Shown here: piece by piece, positions 23,153-31,550 of the stretch
How positions within the stretch are numbered: position 1 is the first letter of the stretch
How the letters are laid out: each line of letters begins with the position of its first letter
DNA from: Pseudosulfitobacter pseudonitzschiae
Lineage (GTDB): Bacteria; Pseudomonadota; Alphaproteobacteria; Rhodobacterales; Rhodobacteraceae
Length of the DNA: 64,000 bases
Direction: 5' to 3'
Assembly: GCF_900129395.1 (NCBI RefSeq)
Contig: NZ_FQVP01000008.1
Span: 62,001-126,000, forward strand
Program-made: the position numbers and the translations under genes
Notes under the pieces: model-generated
The model's input: the letters and a program-made list of their open reading frames with translations, nothing else
Database searches by the model: none
What the model was told of the DNA's origin: nothing

Positions 23153-25215
23153 GCGACTTGATCCAAAACGGCGAAATCCGCCTGTTCGGCACAATCGTCA
23201 AGGATGAGTATATTTGGCCTGAGGATGAGGGCCTTTTTTCTGCAAAGATGGTCATCAACGCCCTCGCCAAGATGCAGGGCGATGTTGTGATTTTGGTCAA
23301 CTCTGATGGCGGTATGCCCTCGGAGGGCGAGGCGATCCGCGCGGCTCTTGAGGCGCACGGCGGGCGGGTCACTGCCCGTGTTACGGGTAATGCCCATTCC
23401 GCCGCATCGCTGATGATCATGGGGGCCGATCAAATCGAAATGTCGGCGGGCTCGCTGATGCTGATCCATGATCCGTCAAACGCAGCTTATGGCAATCCTG
23501 CGCAACTGAGCGCTGCGGCCAATGAGCTGAGCCTGATGGCCGATGCTTACGCCGGTGTCTACGCCGCGCGCGCTGGCATCACTGCTGAGGCGGCACGCGC
23601 GCTGATGCAGGCTGAAACGATGCTGAGCGCCCCGGCTGCGGTTGAGGCCGGTTTTGCTGATGTGGTCCTTGCCGCGCCCGTCAAAACGTCCAGCAATCCG
23701 GCGATGAGCCGGGCCGCTGCGCTTGTTGCGGTTGGTGCCGCAATGAGCCGCGCCCATGAGGCGCAAATGAAATTCGAGGCCAGTGCTGAGGCGGGCCTTG
23801 AGATTGGTGAAAGCCAAGAAACCGGCCAAGAGGCCATCCTTGAGGAACAGGAAATTTCCATGACAAAAGCAAACCTGAACACGCCCGCCGTCACGCCCGC
23901 CCCGGTTGCACCCGTTGCCGCTGAGCCGGTCATGAGCGCCGCCGATGCTGTCGCTGCGGATCGCGCCCGCGTGAAAGCGATCCGCGCCGCCGCCGCGCCT
24001 TTCATGGCGCATGTTGGGCAGGCTGAGGTTGATCGCATGATTGACGATGGCGTGACGATTGATGAGGCAAATCGCGTGATCATGTCCGCCGCCGCCGCCG
24101 CTCAGCCGCGCACCACGCGTGTTGAGATCACCCGCGACGAAACCGAAACTCAGATTGAGGGCATGATTGGGGCGCTGATGCACCGCGCCAACCCGCGTAT
24201 GCACGCGCTGGAAGGTCCCGCAACTGATTTCCGTGGCCTGCGCATCAAGTCGCTGGCGATGCACCTTGCGGGCACCACGCGTGGCTTCAATGACATCGAC
24301 ACGGTGCGGGCTGGCCTGCGCGGTACGTCGCTGATGTCGGGCGCTCTGGGCGTTTCGGATTTCTCTTACATCACAACTGAGGTGATGAACCGCACGCTGC
24401 AAGCCGCGTATGCCCGCCGGGCCGCAACGTGGGGCATGATCTCGCGCCAGCGCAGCGCCAACGATTTCCGCGAGCTGCATTCGATCATTGCCGGTGGTGA
24501 TTTCGAGCTGAAGGCAACCGCTGAAAATGGCGAGTACCTGCAAAGCCAAATCACCGATGAGGCGGCGGGCCTGCGCCTTGCGAAATACGGGCGTCAAATC
24601 AACCTTACGTTTGAGGCGATCATCAATGATGATATGGGCGTTTTCGAGCGCCTGCCCACCGATTTTGCCCGCGCCGCTGGCACGCTGGAAAGCAAAATTG
24701 CATGGGGTGCGATCCGTTCCAACAAACCGCTCGGTGATGGCAAGGGTATTTTCCACGCCGATCACAAGAACCTCGGTGCTGCCGGTGCGATCAACGTGGC
24801 AAACGTGGGTGAAGCCCGTGCCGCGATGTATCACCAGCGCCCCGCCGGGTCCAAGGACAAGGATGATTTTATCCAAGTCACACCCGATCTGCTGTTCGTG
24901 CCGCCCGCTCTGGAAACTGCCGCCGGTCAATTCGTCACGGCGGTCACGCCGGGCAAAATGGAAGATGCCAACCCCTACAACACCCTCACGCCGGTTGTTG
25001 AGGCGGCGCTGAGCGCCGCCGCCGATGGTTCGGATACGCGGTGGTATCTGTTCGCCTCTGATCTGCCTGTTTTGGAACATGCCTATCTTGATGGCTATGA
25101 AGCGCCCACGGTCATGACCAAAGAGGGCATGAACCCTGACGGCGTTTCGATGGTTGCCCGGCATATCTTTGCCGCCGCGCCTGTCGAGTATCGCGGGGCG
25201 TACCGCCGGGGCTAA
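23149..25215 (+). CDS. Fused ClpP-like prohead protease and major capsid protein
   Basis: 688 residues. Residues about 1-190 are a ClpP/S14-like protease (VILVNSDGGMPSEGEAIR; active-site Ser in GNAHSAASLM; catalytic His in MLIHDPS). A scaffold-like, Ala- and Glu-rich linker follows (about 190-330), then the major capsid protein (about 340-688, with GISFEAIINDDMG-type segment NLTFEAIINDDMGVF and GIFHADHKNLG). Such fusions are known in some phages. An internal ATG at 23860 with its own ribosome site could give a shorter scaffold-capsid product. Confidence 0.9.
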   Translation: MSDLIQNGEIRLFGTIVKDEYIWPEDEGLFSAKMVINALAKMQGDVVILVNSDGGMPSEGEAIRAALEAHGGRVTARVTGNAHSAASLMIMGADQIEMSAGSLMLIHDPSNAAYGNPAQLSAAANELSLMADAYAGVYAARAGITAEAARALMQAETMLSAPAAVEAGFADVVLAAPVKTSSNPAMSRAAALVAVGAAMSRAHEAQMKFEASAEAGLEIGESQETGQEAILEEQEISMTKANLNTPAVTPAPVAPVAAEPVMSAADAVAADRARVKAIRAAAAPFMAHVGQAEVDRMIDDGVTIDEANRVIMSAAAAAQPRTTRVEITRDETETQIEGMIGALMHRANPRMHALEGPATDFRGLRIKSLAMHLAGTTRGFNDIDTVRAGLRGTSLMSGALGVSDFSYITTEVMNRTLQAAYARRAATWGMISRQRSANDFRELHSIIAGGDFELKATAENGEYLQSQITDEAAGLRLAKYGRQINLTFEAIINDDMGVFERLPTDFARAAGTLESKIAWGAIRSNKPLGDGKGIFHADHKNLGAAGAINVANVGEARAAMYHQRPAGSKDKDDFIQVTPDLLFVPPALETAAGQFVTAVTPGKMEDANPYNTLTPVVEAALSAAADGSDTRWYLFASDLPVLEHAYLDGYEAPTVMTKEGMNPDGVSMVARHIFAAAPVEYRGAYRRG
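23847..23862 (+). promoter_or_regulatory. Internal ribosome binding site and start inside the protease-capsid fusion
   Basis: AACAGGAAATTTCC precedes an in-frame ATG at 23860 (MTKANLNTP, residue 238). AGGAAA is at usual spacing. Translation from here would give a 451-residue scaffold-capsid protein without protease, comparable to nested C/Nu3 in lambda. Confidence 0.5.
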
Positions 25216-25227
25216 GCGCGTCCTGGC

Positions 25228-25257
25228 TTAACCCTATAAGGCTTTGAGCACCCTTCG
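25228..25257 (+). promoter_or_regulatory. Operator-like site plus hairpin inside the late operon
   Basis: TTAACCCTATAAGGCT (25228-25243) resembles the switch operator. A stem GCACCC-TTCG-GGGTGT follows directly (about 25248-25263), then TCACTTTCG. No good -35 is present, so it may regulate elongation or be a decayed promoter. Confidence 0.4.
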
Positions 25258-25312
25258 GGGTGTTCACTTTCGATTGAGCTGACACTTTCAACCTGAACCC
25301 TGAAAGGGAAAA

Positions 25313-25636
25313 ATGATGAAAAATTACATTCAAGAAGGTAAAAACCTTACCGTTCCTGCCCCGTATGATGTCGAACCTGGCGCGGGCGTTCTTGTGGGCG
25401 CAATGTTTGGCTTTGCGACGGGGAAAGCTCTGGCCGGTGAGCTGGTGACCATTGCGCGCACGGGCGTATATTCTCACCAAAAACTTGGCGCGCAGGCGTG
25501 GGTTGTTGGTGCAAAGGTGTTCTGGAACGACGCGAACAGGGAATGCACCACGGTGGCCAGTGGCAACACGCACATCGGCTTTGCTGTCGCCGCCGCCGCC
25601 GATCCCTCGGCTGAGGGTTTGGTTGCCCTGATCTAA
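25313..25636 (+). CDS. DUF2190-type head decoration protein
   Basis: 107 residues. The NYIQEGKNLTVPAPYDVEPG start and LVGAMFGFATG, VYSHQKLGAQAW, VGAKVFWND pattern is that of the DUF2190 capsid cement family, which stabilises expanded heads. AAAGGGAAAA precedes the start. Next gene overlaps by TAATG. Confidence 0.85.
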   Translation: MMKNYIQEGKNLTVPAPYDVEPGAGVLVGAMFGFATGKALAGELVTIARTGVYSHQKLGAQAWVVGAKVFWNDANRECTTVASGNTHIGFAVAAAADPSAEGLVALI

Positions 25637-25959
25637 TGCAGGGTCCCTTTCGTGGTGTCGCCGGTTCGCTCGCGCGGGCCTTTGGCGGCACCGTCACCCT
25701 GCACTATGGAACACCTCAGGCGCGTGACGTGTCTGCGGTGTTCCGGCGTGTGCCGCGCCGGGTCGATGGGCTTAATGGTGCAGAGATTGAAACGCTGGTG
25801 CCGGTCCTGCGCGCCTCGCGCCCTGAGCTGGCCGATCTGGCTGAGGGTGATCTTGTCGATCCCAAGGACGGGCGGATTTACCGCTTTCTGTTTCTTGAGG
25901 AAAGCCCAAGCCCGGCCTCTGATGCTCTGGTGACGGCGCAGCTTGAGGATGTCCAATGA
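25636..25959 (+). CDS. Head-tail joining protein (gpFII-like)
   Basis: 107 residues. Size, position after the decoration protein and pattern (LHYGTPQARDVSAVFRR; VLRASRPELADLAEGDLVD) fit the lambda gpFII/phage attachment family that joins head and tail. Overlaps neighbours by TAATG and ATGA. Confidence 0.65.
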   Translation: MQGPFRGVAGSLARAFGGTVTLHYGTPQARDVSAVFRRVPRRVDGLNGAEIETLVPVLRASRPELADLAEGDLVDPKDGRIYRFLFLEESPSPASDALVTAQLEDVQ

Positions 25960-26414
25960 GTGCAACCCTGGTCGCAAAAGAAATCCGGCACCGCTTCAAA
26001 GCCGCCCTCACTGCCGCTGAGATCACTGTTGATCCTGGCGGTGGTGCGGTGCCGGTGGCGATGCTGAAAACACCGCCTGCCGGTTGGGTGGTGCCTGATG
26101 ATAAGCTGCCTGCGCTTTACGTCTTTGCGTCGGGTGAGGCCCTATCTCATGAGGCTTTGAGTGAGGTCACGCGTCAGCTTTTCCTTGATGTTGTTTTGAT
26201 GGCGCGCGGCTCCGGTGATCCAATGGATCAGTTGGACGATATGCAGCTTGCCGTTGAGCAAACCATGATTGCGGCTGGTGGCTTTGGCCTCGCCCGATCA
26301 AATCGGCTGCAATCCGCTGAGATCGCCCAAAGTCAGGGGGCGTTGATCATCGGCACGCGGGTGATGAAATTCGAGATCATCTTTGGTGTCACGCCTGATG
26401 ATCCATCCCTTTAA
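25956..26414 (+). CDS. Tail terminator protein (gpU-like)
   Basis: 152 residues. Position between the connector and tail tube genes, and the pattern LPALYVFASGE followed by VVLMARGS and MQLAVEQTM, resemble lambda gpU-type tail terminators, which cap the tube and fix its length. The similarity is from context and general pattern. Confidence 0.55.
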   Translation: MSATLVAKEIRHRFKAALTAAEITVDPGGGAVPVAMLKTPPAGWVVPDDKLPALYVFASGEALSHEALSEVTRQLFLDVVLMARGSGDPMDQLDDMQLAVEQTMIAAGGFGLARSNRLQSAEIAQSQGALIIGTRVMKFEIIFGVTPDDPSL

Positions 26415-26440
26415 TCTCTGAAAAAATTGGAGTTCCGGCT

Positions 26441-26869
26441 ATGACCGTAACGAGCGCCGTTATCGGCATGAAAGCGACTTTTTCCATTGGCGATGGTTTC
26501 GATGGGGGGTCTGTGACCTATGCCAAAGTTGGCTTTGAGGTCACATCTATCACCTCGCCCGGCATCACGCGCGAAACAATCGACGCAACCCATTTGGAAA
26601 GCCCGGATGATTTCCGCGAATACATCGCCGGTTTGCTGGACACGGACCCGGCAACCATTGCCTTCAACTACAACGCCTCGGCGGCTGATCCGCTTTATGC
26701 GGCGATGATTGCGGGCAAGGGTGATTTCCGCATCACGTTTCCCAATGGCGTGAAGTTCGATTTCAGCGGCATCGCGCAAAGCTGGAAACCTGGCGATCCT
26801 TCGACAACCACGATGGCCGGTGAGTTCACGGTGAAGCCATCCGGGAAGCCTACGCTGTCTGCCGCGTAA
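26441..26869 (+). CDS. Major tail tube protein
   Basis: 142 residues. The pattern FEVTSITSPGITRETIDATH followed by IAGLLDTDPATIAFNYN and a C-terminal GEFTVKPSGKP is that of lambda-type tail tube proteins. Would polymerise into the tail tube under the tape measure. A 53-base gap with TCACCTTTAAT (about 26883) follows. Confidence 0.85.
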   Translation: MTVTSAVIGMKATFSIGDGFDGGSVTYAKVGFEVTSITSPGITRETIDATHLESPDDFREYIAGLLDTDPATIAFNYNASAADPLYAAMIAGKGDFRITFPNGVKFDFSGIAQSWKPGDPSTTTMAGEFTVKPSGKPTLSAA

Positions 26870-26922
26870 GCGCGGCGCGCAGTCACCTTTAATCAATATT
26901 CAAACCCAAAAGGGGCGCTCTC

Positions 26923-27252
26923 ATGGCGAACAAAGTGCGCGGCCAAATCGCCGCTAAATTTCAGGGCGAAAAGATCAACCTGGTCCTTTCCACAAATTCG
27001 ATTTGCGAGCTTGAGGACGCCACGGATCAGGGGATTGATGAGTTTCTTGAGAAATTCATGCCCGGCAAAAAGGTCCGCATGAAAGATTTGCGGCTCATGT
27101 TTTGGGCCTTGATGCTGGATGAGCGCCCCGGTGCAACGATTGCAGAGGCGGGCGCTCTTATTGATGAGCTGCGCGGCGATCATGACCGCATCATGACGCA
27201 GGCCATCTTGGCGGCGTTTCCTGATGCTGAGGGCGATACCTCGGGAAAGTAA
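26923..27252 (+). CDS. Tail assembly chaperone, G protein (GTA gp10-like)
   Basis: 109 residues. VRGQIAAKFQGEKINLVLS then ICELEDATDQGIDEFL fits the GTA gp10/tail assembly chaperone family. The gene ends TCG GGA AAG TAA: the slippery heptamer GGGAAAG at 27243-27249 is the same as in lambda gene G. A minority of ribosomes should shift -1 and make a 227-residue G-T product. Chaperones hold the tape measure protein during tube assembly. Confidence 0.85.
   Translation: MANKVRGQIAAKFQGEKINLVLSTNSICELEDATDQGIDEFLEKFMPGKKVRMKDLRLMFWALMLDERPGATIAEAGALIDELRGDHDRIMTQAILAAFPDAEGDTSGK
27243..27249 (+). promoter_or_regulatory. Programmed -1 frameshift site GGGAAAG
   Basis: The zero frame reads GGA AAG TAA. 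A -1 slip re-pairs on GGG AAA and continues with GTA. Identical to the lambda G-T slippery sequence and three bases before the stop codon. No strong downstream stem is obvious. Confidence 0.8.
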
Positions 27253-27605
27253 GCGGCGAGCGTGTTGCGTGGGACTGGCTTGAGCTGCATCGCGTTTATG
27301 TAGCGCACGGCCTTGATCCTGAGGGGTTTTGGCGGATCACGCCCCGTGAGGTGGTCGCGCGCCTTGAGGGCGCGCGCCGCCGACTTACCGCTGAGCAAGA
27401 TGGCCGGGCGTGGCTCGCTTGGCATGTCGCAGCGCTCTCGCGTCAAACAAAGCTGCCTGATCTTAGCAGCATGTTCGCAAAACAAGAAAAGCCGGTCCCT
27501 CAGACAATCGAACAACAAGAGATCAGCATTGATCAACTGTTTCTCGCTTGGGGTGGTGATCCGGCGCAGCTCGCGCCTGTGCGCGAAAAAAGGGGGCAAG
27601 GCTGA
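27249..27605 (+). CDS. T extension of the tail assembly chaperone (made by -1 frameshift)
   Basis: 118 residues in the -1 frame. It has no ATG, GTG or TTG between the slip site and GTG at 27351, and a start there would remove the core HGLDPEGFWRITPREV, which matches the second GTA tail chaperone (gp10.1-type, FWRLTP motif). So it is best read as the T part of a G-T fusion. Its stop overlaps the tape measure ATG (TGATG). Confidence 0.8.
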   Translation, partial: VSGERVAWDWLELHRVYVAHGLDPEGFWRITPREVVARLEGARRRLTAEQDGRAWLAWHVAALSRQTKLPDLSSMFAKQEKPVPQTIEQQEISIDQLFLAWGGDPAQLAPVREKRGQG

Positions 27606-29803
27606 TGGCGGCTCAGAATATCGGAAACCTTAAGGTATCCATCGGCGCAGATACTAAGGACCTTGCGCGCGGTATTGGCCGGGCCAAGGCGCTGATGAGC
27701 GGGTTGAGCCGTGTTGCACAGGTATCCGGCGTTGCTGCTGGTGCGGCCTTTGCTGCCGCCTCTGCCGGGCTTATTGCCATGACTAAGGGCGGGCTTGAGG
27801 CGGTCGATGCGCAGGCCAAAATGGCCCGCTCTGTTGATGGCACCATTGACGGGCTGCGCGCCCTGCAAATCGCGGGCTCTGATGCCGGTGTTGCCGTAAG
27901 CGAAATGAATGGCGCTGTGCAGATGATGGGCAAACGGCTCTCTGAGGCGGCGCGTGAGGGCAGTGGCCCCGCGCATGACGCGCTCAAAATGCTTGGCCTT
28001 GACGCTCGCGAGCTGATGAAAATGGACGTTGATGAGCGGTTCGGGGCAATCGCTGACAAGATCAACGAAATGGGCCTCTCGGCGCAGGACGCCGCCGGGA
28101 TAATGCGTGAATTTGGTGTTCGTTCAAATGAGGTTTCGCTTGCGCTCTTGCAGGGCTCTGGCGCGATCCAAGCTGCTCGCGGCGAGGTTTCAAAGTTTGG
28201 ACTGAGCATGTCCGGTGAAATGGCTGCCGGGGTCGAGGCGGCTAACGATGCAATGAGCCGCATCGCTTTTGTGTTTGAAGGGATGCGCAACAAGCTCGCT
28301 GTCGGGCTTGCCCCGGTTCTGCATGATTTGGCGCTCAACTTCCAAGCGGCTAATCAGGCGGGCGGGCCGCTGCAAGGGGTTGTTGAAAGCCTCGTTGGCG
28401 CATTTTCCAACCTCGCAACGACAATCATGAGCCCGGAATTTTTGGAGGCTGCAACGCTTTTTGGCGTGACAATCGCAAACGCTGTTTCGGGCCTTGCAAA
28501 TTTTATGGTGGTGCTGGCTGACAACGCTGAGATCGCCGGTATTGCAATGGTCGGCCTTGGCGCTGCTATGGCCTTTTTCAGCGGTCCGATCGGTCTGGCA
28601 ATCGCGGCGGTGGCTGGCGGCATTTTCCTGCTGTCAACCCGATTTGGTGAAAGTCAGACTGCCGCTGAGCTGGCTGATAAGGCTTACCGCGACCTTCAAG
28701 CGGCGCTTGCGGTGGTTGATCGCAGCAACGCTGCGGCGGTGGCTTCGGGTGAGCAATTGATTGCAACTCACATTGATCAGGGCCGCGCAGCGCTTGAGGC
28801 GGCAAAGGCTGAGCTTGCCCTCGCCCGTGCCAAGCAAACGGCGGGGAATGCCCTCTTGGATCAGAACCCTCTGACTGCTGGGGGCAACTCCGGTTATGCT
28901 GAGGCGATGGCTGAAAACACCGCTGCGGCTGAGGCTCAATTGACTGCGGCTGAGGCGCAGCTTGAGCGTTATCAAAAGACGCTTGAGGGGTTCAAGCGCA
29001 GCCAATATCCAACGCAGGGCACCGGCGCGCCATCAAATGTGCCGGCTGATCCAGATGGTTCCGGTGGTGGTGGTTCTGACCCGCTTTCGCTGGGCAAGCT
29101 GAACGAAAACCTTGAAAACCTCATCACGACGATTGACCCCGCAAAGGCGCGGCTGGATCAGCTCACGGCGGCGCAGAAATTGCTTAAGCAAGCGCTGGAT
29201 GAGGGCGTTATCACGCAAGATGAGTACAATTTGCGGCTGTCTCAGGTGAACGAAAAGTTCAAAGAGGTTCCGGCAAATGCGGGTGCCGCTGCTAAGGGTG
29301 TGCGCGGTCTGAGCAAGGAAGCCAAAAAGGCCAAAGATGCGAGCGATGAGGTCAAGCAGGGGTGGGAAAGTGCATTCTCAAGCCTGATCGACAACATTGA
29401 TCAGGGCACGGATGCGCTGAAATCCTTCATTATTGAAGCCCTCAAAATGACGGCGATCAACGGGATTTCGCGGTTCCTTGGTGGCTCTGATTGGTTTGAC
29501 GGCCCGTTGATCGGAAAAAATGCACTTGGCACTGACAATTGGCGCGGTGGTTTGTCGTGGGTTGGTGAAAAAGGCCCTGAGTTGGTCAACCTGCCAATGG
29601 GTGCGCAGGTAATCCCCAATAGCAAGCTCGGCGGTGGTGGTGGTGGCATGAGCTTCACCTATGCGCCAAAGATCGACGCGCGCGGTGCCTCGCTTGCGGC
29701 GGTGCAAGAGCTTGAGCATCGGCTGAATGCCGATGCTGCCCAATTCAACGGCAAGGTGCAGCAAGCGGTTCTAAAGGCTCAGTCAGGAAGGAAATTGCCA
29801 TGA
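27605..29803 (+). CDS. Tail tape measure protein
   Basis: 732 residues. N-terminus NIGNLKVSIGADTKDLARGI is typical of tape measure proteins. Hydrophobic stretches (about residues 35-60 and 305-345) and long helical, Ala/Gln-rich parts (about 380-560) follow. Ends with WRGGLSWVGEKGPELVNLPM and a small C-terminal helix region, both common in this family. Its length sets the tail length: roughly 110 nm if 0.15 nm per residue holds. Confidence 0.9.
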   Translation: MAAQNIGNLKVSIGADTKDLARGIGRAKALMSGLSRVAQVSGVAAGAAFAAASAGLIAMTKGGLEAVDAQAKMARSVDGTIDGLRALQIAGSDAGVAVSEMNGAVQMMGKRLSEAAREGSGPAHDALKMLGLDARELMKMDVDERFGAIADKINEMGLSAQDAAGIMREFGVRSNEVSLALLQGSGAIQAARGEVSKFGLSMSGEMAAGVEAANDAMSRIAFVFEGMRNKLAVGLAPVLHDLALNFQAANQAGGPLQGVVESLVGAFSNLATTIMSPEFLEAATLFGVTIANAVSGLANFMVVLADNAEIAGIAMVGLGAAMAFFSGPIGLAIAAVAGGIFLLSTRFGESQTAAELADKAYRDLQAALAVVDRSNAAAVASGEQLIATHIDQGRAALEAAKAELALARAKQTAGNALLDQNPLTAGGNSGYAEAMAENTAAAEAQLTAAEAQLERYQKTLEGFKRSQYPTQGTGAPSNVPADPDGSGGGGSDPLSLGKLNENLENLITTIDPAKARLDQLTAAQKLLKQALDEGVITQDEYNLRLSQVNEKFKEVPANAGAAAKGVRGLSKEAKKAKDASDEVKQGWESAFSSLIDNIDQGTDALKSFIIEALKMTAINGISRFLGGSDWFDGPLIGKNALGTDNWRGGLSWVGEKGPELVNLPMGAQVIPNSKLGGGGGGMSFTYAPKIDARGASLAAVQELEHRLNADAAQFNGKVQQAVLKAQSGRKLP

Positions 29804-30429
29804 TTTACCCTCGCGCTGATCTCTTTGATCTCTGCAAGGTGGCGGATGCAACATTTTGGCCGATGCACCGGCAAGAGCTGAGTCGCACAGTTGGCGGCTC
29901 AACTCAAGCCAAGGATTTAGGCCCGGCGCTTTGGCGTGCGAGCTTCACCACGGCGCCAGCTTTGAGGGGTGATGCTGCTGCTATTGAGGCGGCGCTGATC
30001 ACCCTTAACGGCTCGGCGGGCTCATTCCTTGCCTATGATGTCCGCCGCCCGTTTCCGGCGGCGCATCCGGGCGGGTACGCCGGTGCAATCTCGGTTTCTG
30101 CTCTTTACCCCGCTGATGCGTTCTCTATCCAGCTCAGCGCCGCCGCTGGCGGGCTTTCGCTGCGTCCTGGTGATTATATTTCGTTTGAGTATGGCCCCCG
30201 GCCAAGCCGGGCGTTGCACATGATCCAAGCGGCGCAAAATATTGTTGGTGCGGGTTCGGCCAAAAAGTTTTCGGTGTTCCCTGCGCTTCGCCCTGGCGTA
30301 ACGGTTGGCGCGGCTGTGACGGTTAACCGTGCGCCTTGCGAAATGATCCTTGAGCCCGGTCAATCGCCGCCCTCTCTGCGTGATCTGGTGGCCTCATCGG
30401 TGAGCTTTTCGGCGGTACAAATCTTCTAA
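29800..30429 (+). CDS. Distal tail protein, unknown family (lambda M position)
   Basis: 209 residues, beta-rich, not firmly recognised. It overlaps the tape measure stop by ATGA and takes the position of lambda gpM. The C-terminal half (FEYGPRPSRALHMIQ) suggests a tail-tip hub protein. Function by position only. Confidence 0.55.
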   Translation: MIYPRADLFDLCKVADATFWPMHRQELSRTVGGSTQAKDLGPALWRASFTTAPALRGDAAAIEAALITLNGSAGSFLAYDVRRPFPAAHPGGYAGAISVSALYPADAFSIQLSAAAGGLSLRPGDYISFEYGPRPSRALHMIQAAQNIVGAGSAKKFSVFPALRPGVTVGAAVTVNRAPCEMILEPGQSPPSLRDLVASSVSFSAVQIF

Positions 30430-30458
30430 GGTTTCCCTACAATTCAGAGGTGAGAAAA

Positions 30459-31100
30459 ATGCGGGTTATTCCTGTAAGCACTCAAGCATTGCTTGAGGCT
30501 CAAACGCTTGTCGTGCGCGATTTCATGCGGATCACCGGGCGCGTGCGCGCAACCGGCGCGCCGATCACTGAGGGCTTTTGGTCTGATGTGGGGGATGTAA
30601 GCGCGCAAGTAATGGATGCGGATACCGGGTTGCCGGTCACCTATGATTTTAAGGGGGTGGGCGCGCTCATCGCCATTGATCCGATCCCGATGGTGTCAAA
30701 CCTCACGGTGCAAGAGGTTGAGGTGAAATTCTCGCAACTTGATGATCGTATCAATGAGCTGTTGCGCCTCTATGACATCCGGCAGGCAAAGGTTGAGATT
30801 TATCGCGGTGAGTTCGACCCCGATACTTGGCGCATGGTTGAACCTGCCGCCTCGCGTTTCGTCGGCTTTGTCGATGGCGCGCCGGTTGAAACGCCCGCTG
30901 AGGGTGGCGAGGGCAGCATTTCGATCAAGTGCATGTCCAGCGCTCAAGAGCTGACACGCGGCAACCCTGATCTGCGCAGCCATGAAAGCCAGCAAGTGCG
31001 CTCGCCCGGTGATGATTTTTACAAGGATGTCACAAGCTGCGGCGATCTGGTGATTTTTTGGGGTAAGCGCGGCACTGTGCGCGATGCTGCTGGCGCATGA
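30459..31100 (+). CDS. Tail tip protein, unknown family (lambda L position)
   Basis: 214 residues. ATG at 30459 is preferred to GTG at 30450 because AGAGGTGAG fits it as ribosome site. Position is that of lambda gpL. The segment VSNLTVQEVEVKFSQLDDRINELLR and later SIKCMSSAQELTRGNPDLRS match a pattern common in tail-tip proteins upstream of J in alphaproteobacterial phages. No metal-binding cysteine set seen. Confidence 0.55.
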   Translation: MRVIPVSTQALLEAQTLVVRDFMRITGRVRATGAPITEGFWSDVGDVSAQVMDADTGLPVTYDFKGVGALIAIDPIPMVSNLTVQEVEVKFSQLDDRINELLRLYDIRQAKVEIYRGEFDPDTWRMVEPAASRFVGFVDGAPVETPAEGGEGSISIKCMSSAQELTRGNPDLRSHESQQVRSPGDDFYKDVTSCGDLVIFWGKRGTVRDAAGA

Positions 31101-31546
31101 GCTGCGCCGCCATTGTGCGCCCTGCGCGGCCTGATGAGCGGTTTGCGGTGTTGTCCCTCTGTCGTGACTTTCATGCAGCATCGGGCATCCCGTTTGATTT
31201 TGATCCTGCGCACGCCTCTCGCGCCGCTCAGGACTACATTGAGGACCCGCGCAAGCTCTGCCTCATCCTTGAGGTTGGCGGCGCTGTACGGGGCGTTTTA
31301 GCGGCTTCAACGGCGATCTCGCCGCTTTCCCCGGTTCGCATTGCTCAAGAATTGGTTTTTTGGGTCGATCCGATGCACCGGGGGCGCGCCTCGCGCCGTA
31401 TGCTCGCGGGCTATGAGGCGTGGGCGCTCGCTGAGGGATGTGCAGCCGCCGGTCTGTCTGGCCTCAATGATCCCCGTGTTGCCCGATTTTTCGGCGGCGC
31501 GGGTTTTGCTCTATCTGAAAACAAGTTCCTAAAATTGGTGGGTTGA
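31097..31546 (+). CDS. GNAT N-acetyltransferase in the tail module
   Basis: 149 residues with GNAT features: RPARPDERFAVLSLCRDF, a beta-4 strand ELVFWVDP, the acetyl-CoA pyrophosphate loop HRGRASRR (R-x-x-G-x-A), then a helix and GLSGLNDPRVARFFGGAGF. It occupies the position where lambda has gpK (peptidase). Overlaps the upstream gene by ATGA. The substrate is unknown; a role in modifying a virion protein or host surface is speculation. Confidence 0.75.
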   Translation: MSCAAIVRPARPDERFAVLSLCRDFHAASGIPFDFDPAHASRAAQDYIEDPRKLCLILEVGGAVRGVLAASTAISPLSPVRIAQELVFWVDPMHRGRASRRMLAGYEAWALAEGCAAAGLSGLNDPRVARFFGGAGFALSENKFLKLVG

Positions 31547-31550
31547 TCTC

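Noticed and set aside
26883-26893. TCACCTTTAAT between tail tube and chaperone genes as an operator
   Set aside because: Half-site only, no palindrome or promoter, and inside the tail operon; too weak to list as a feature.
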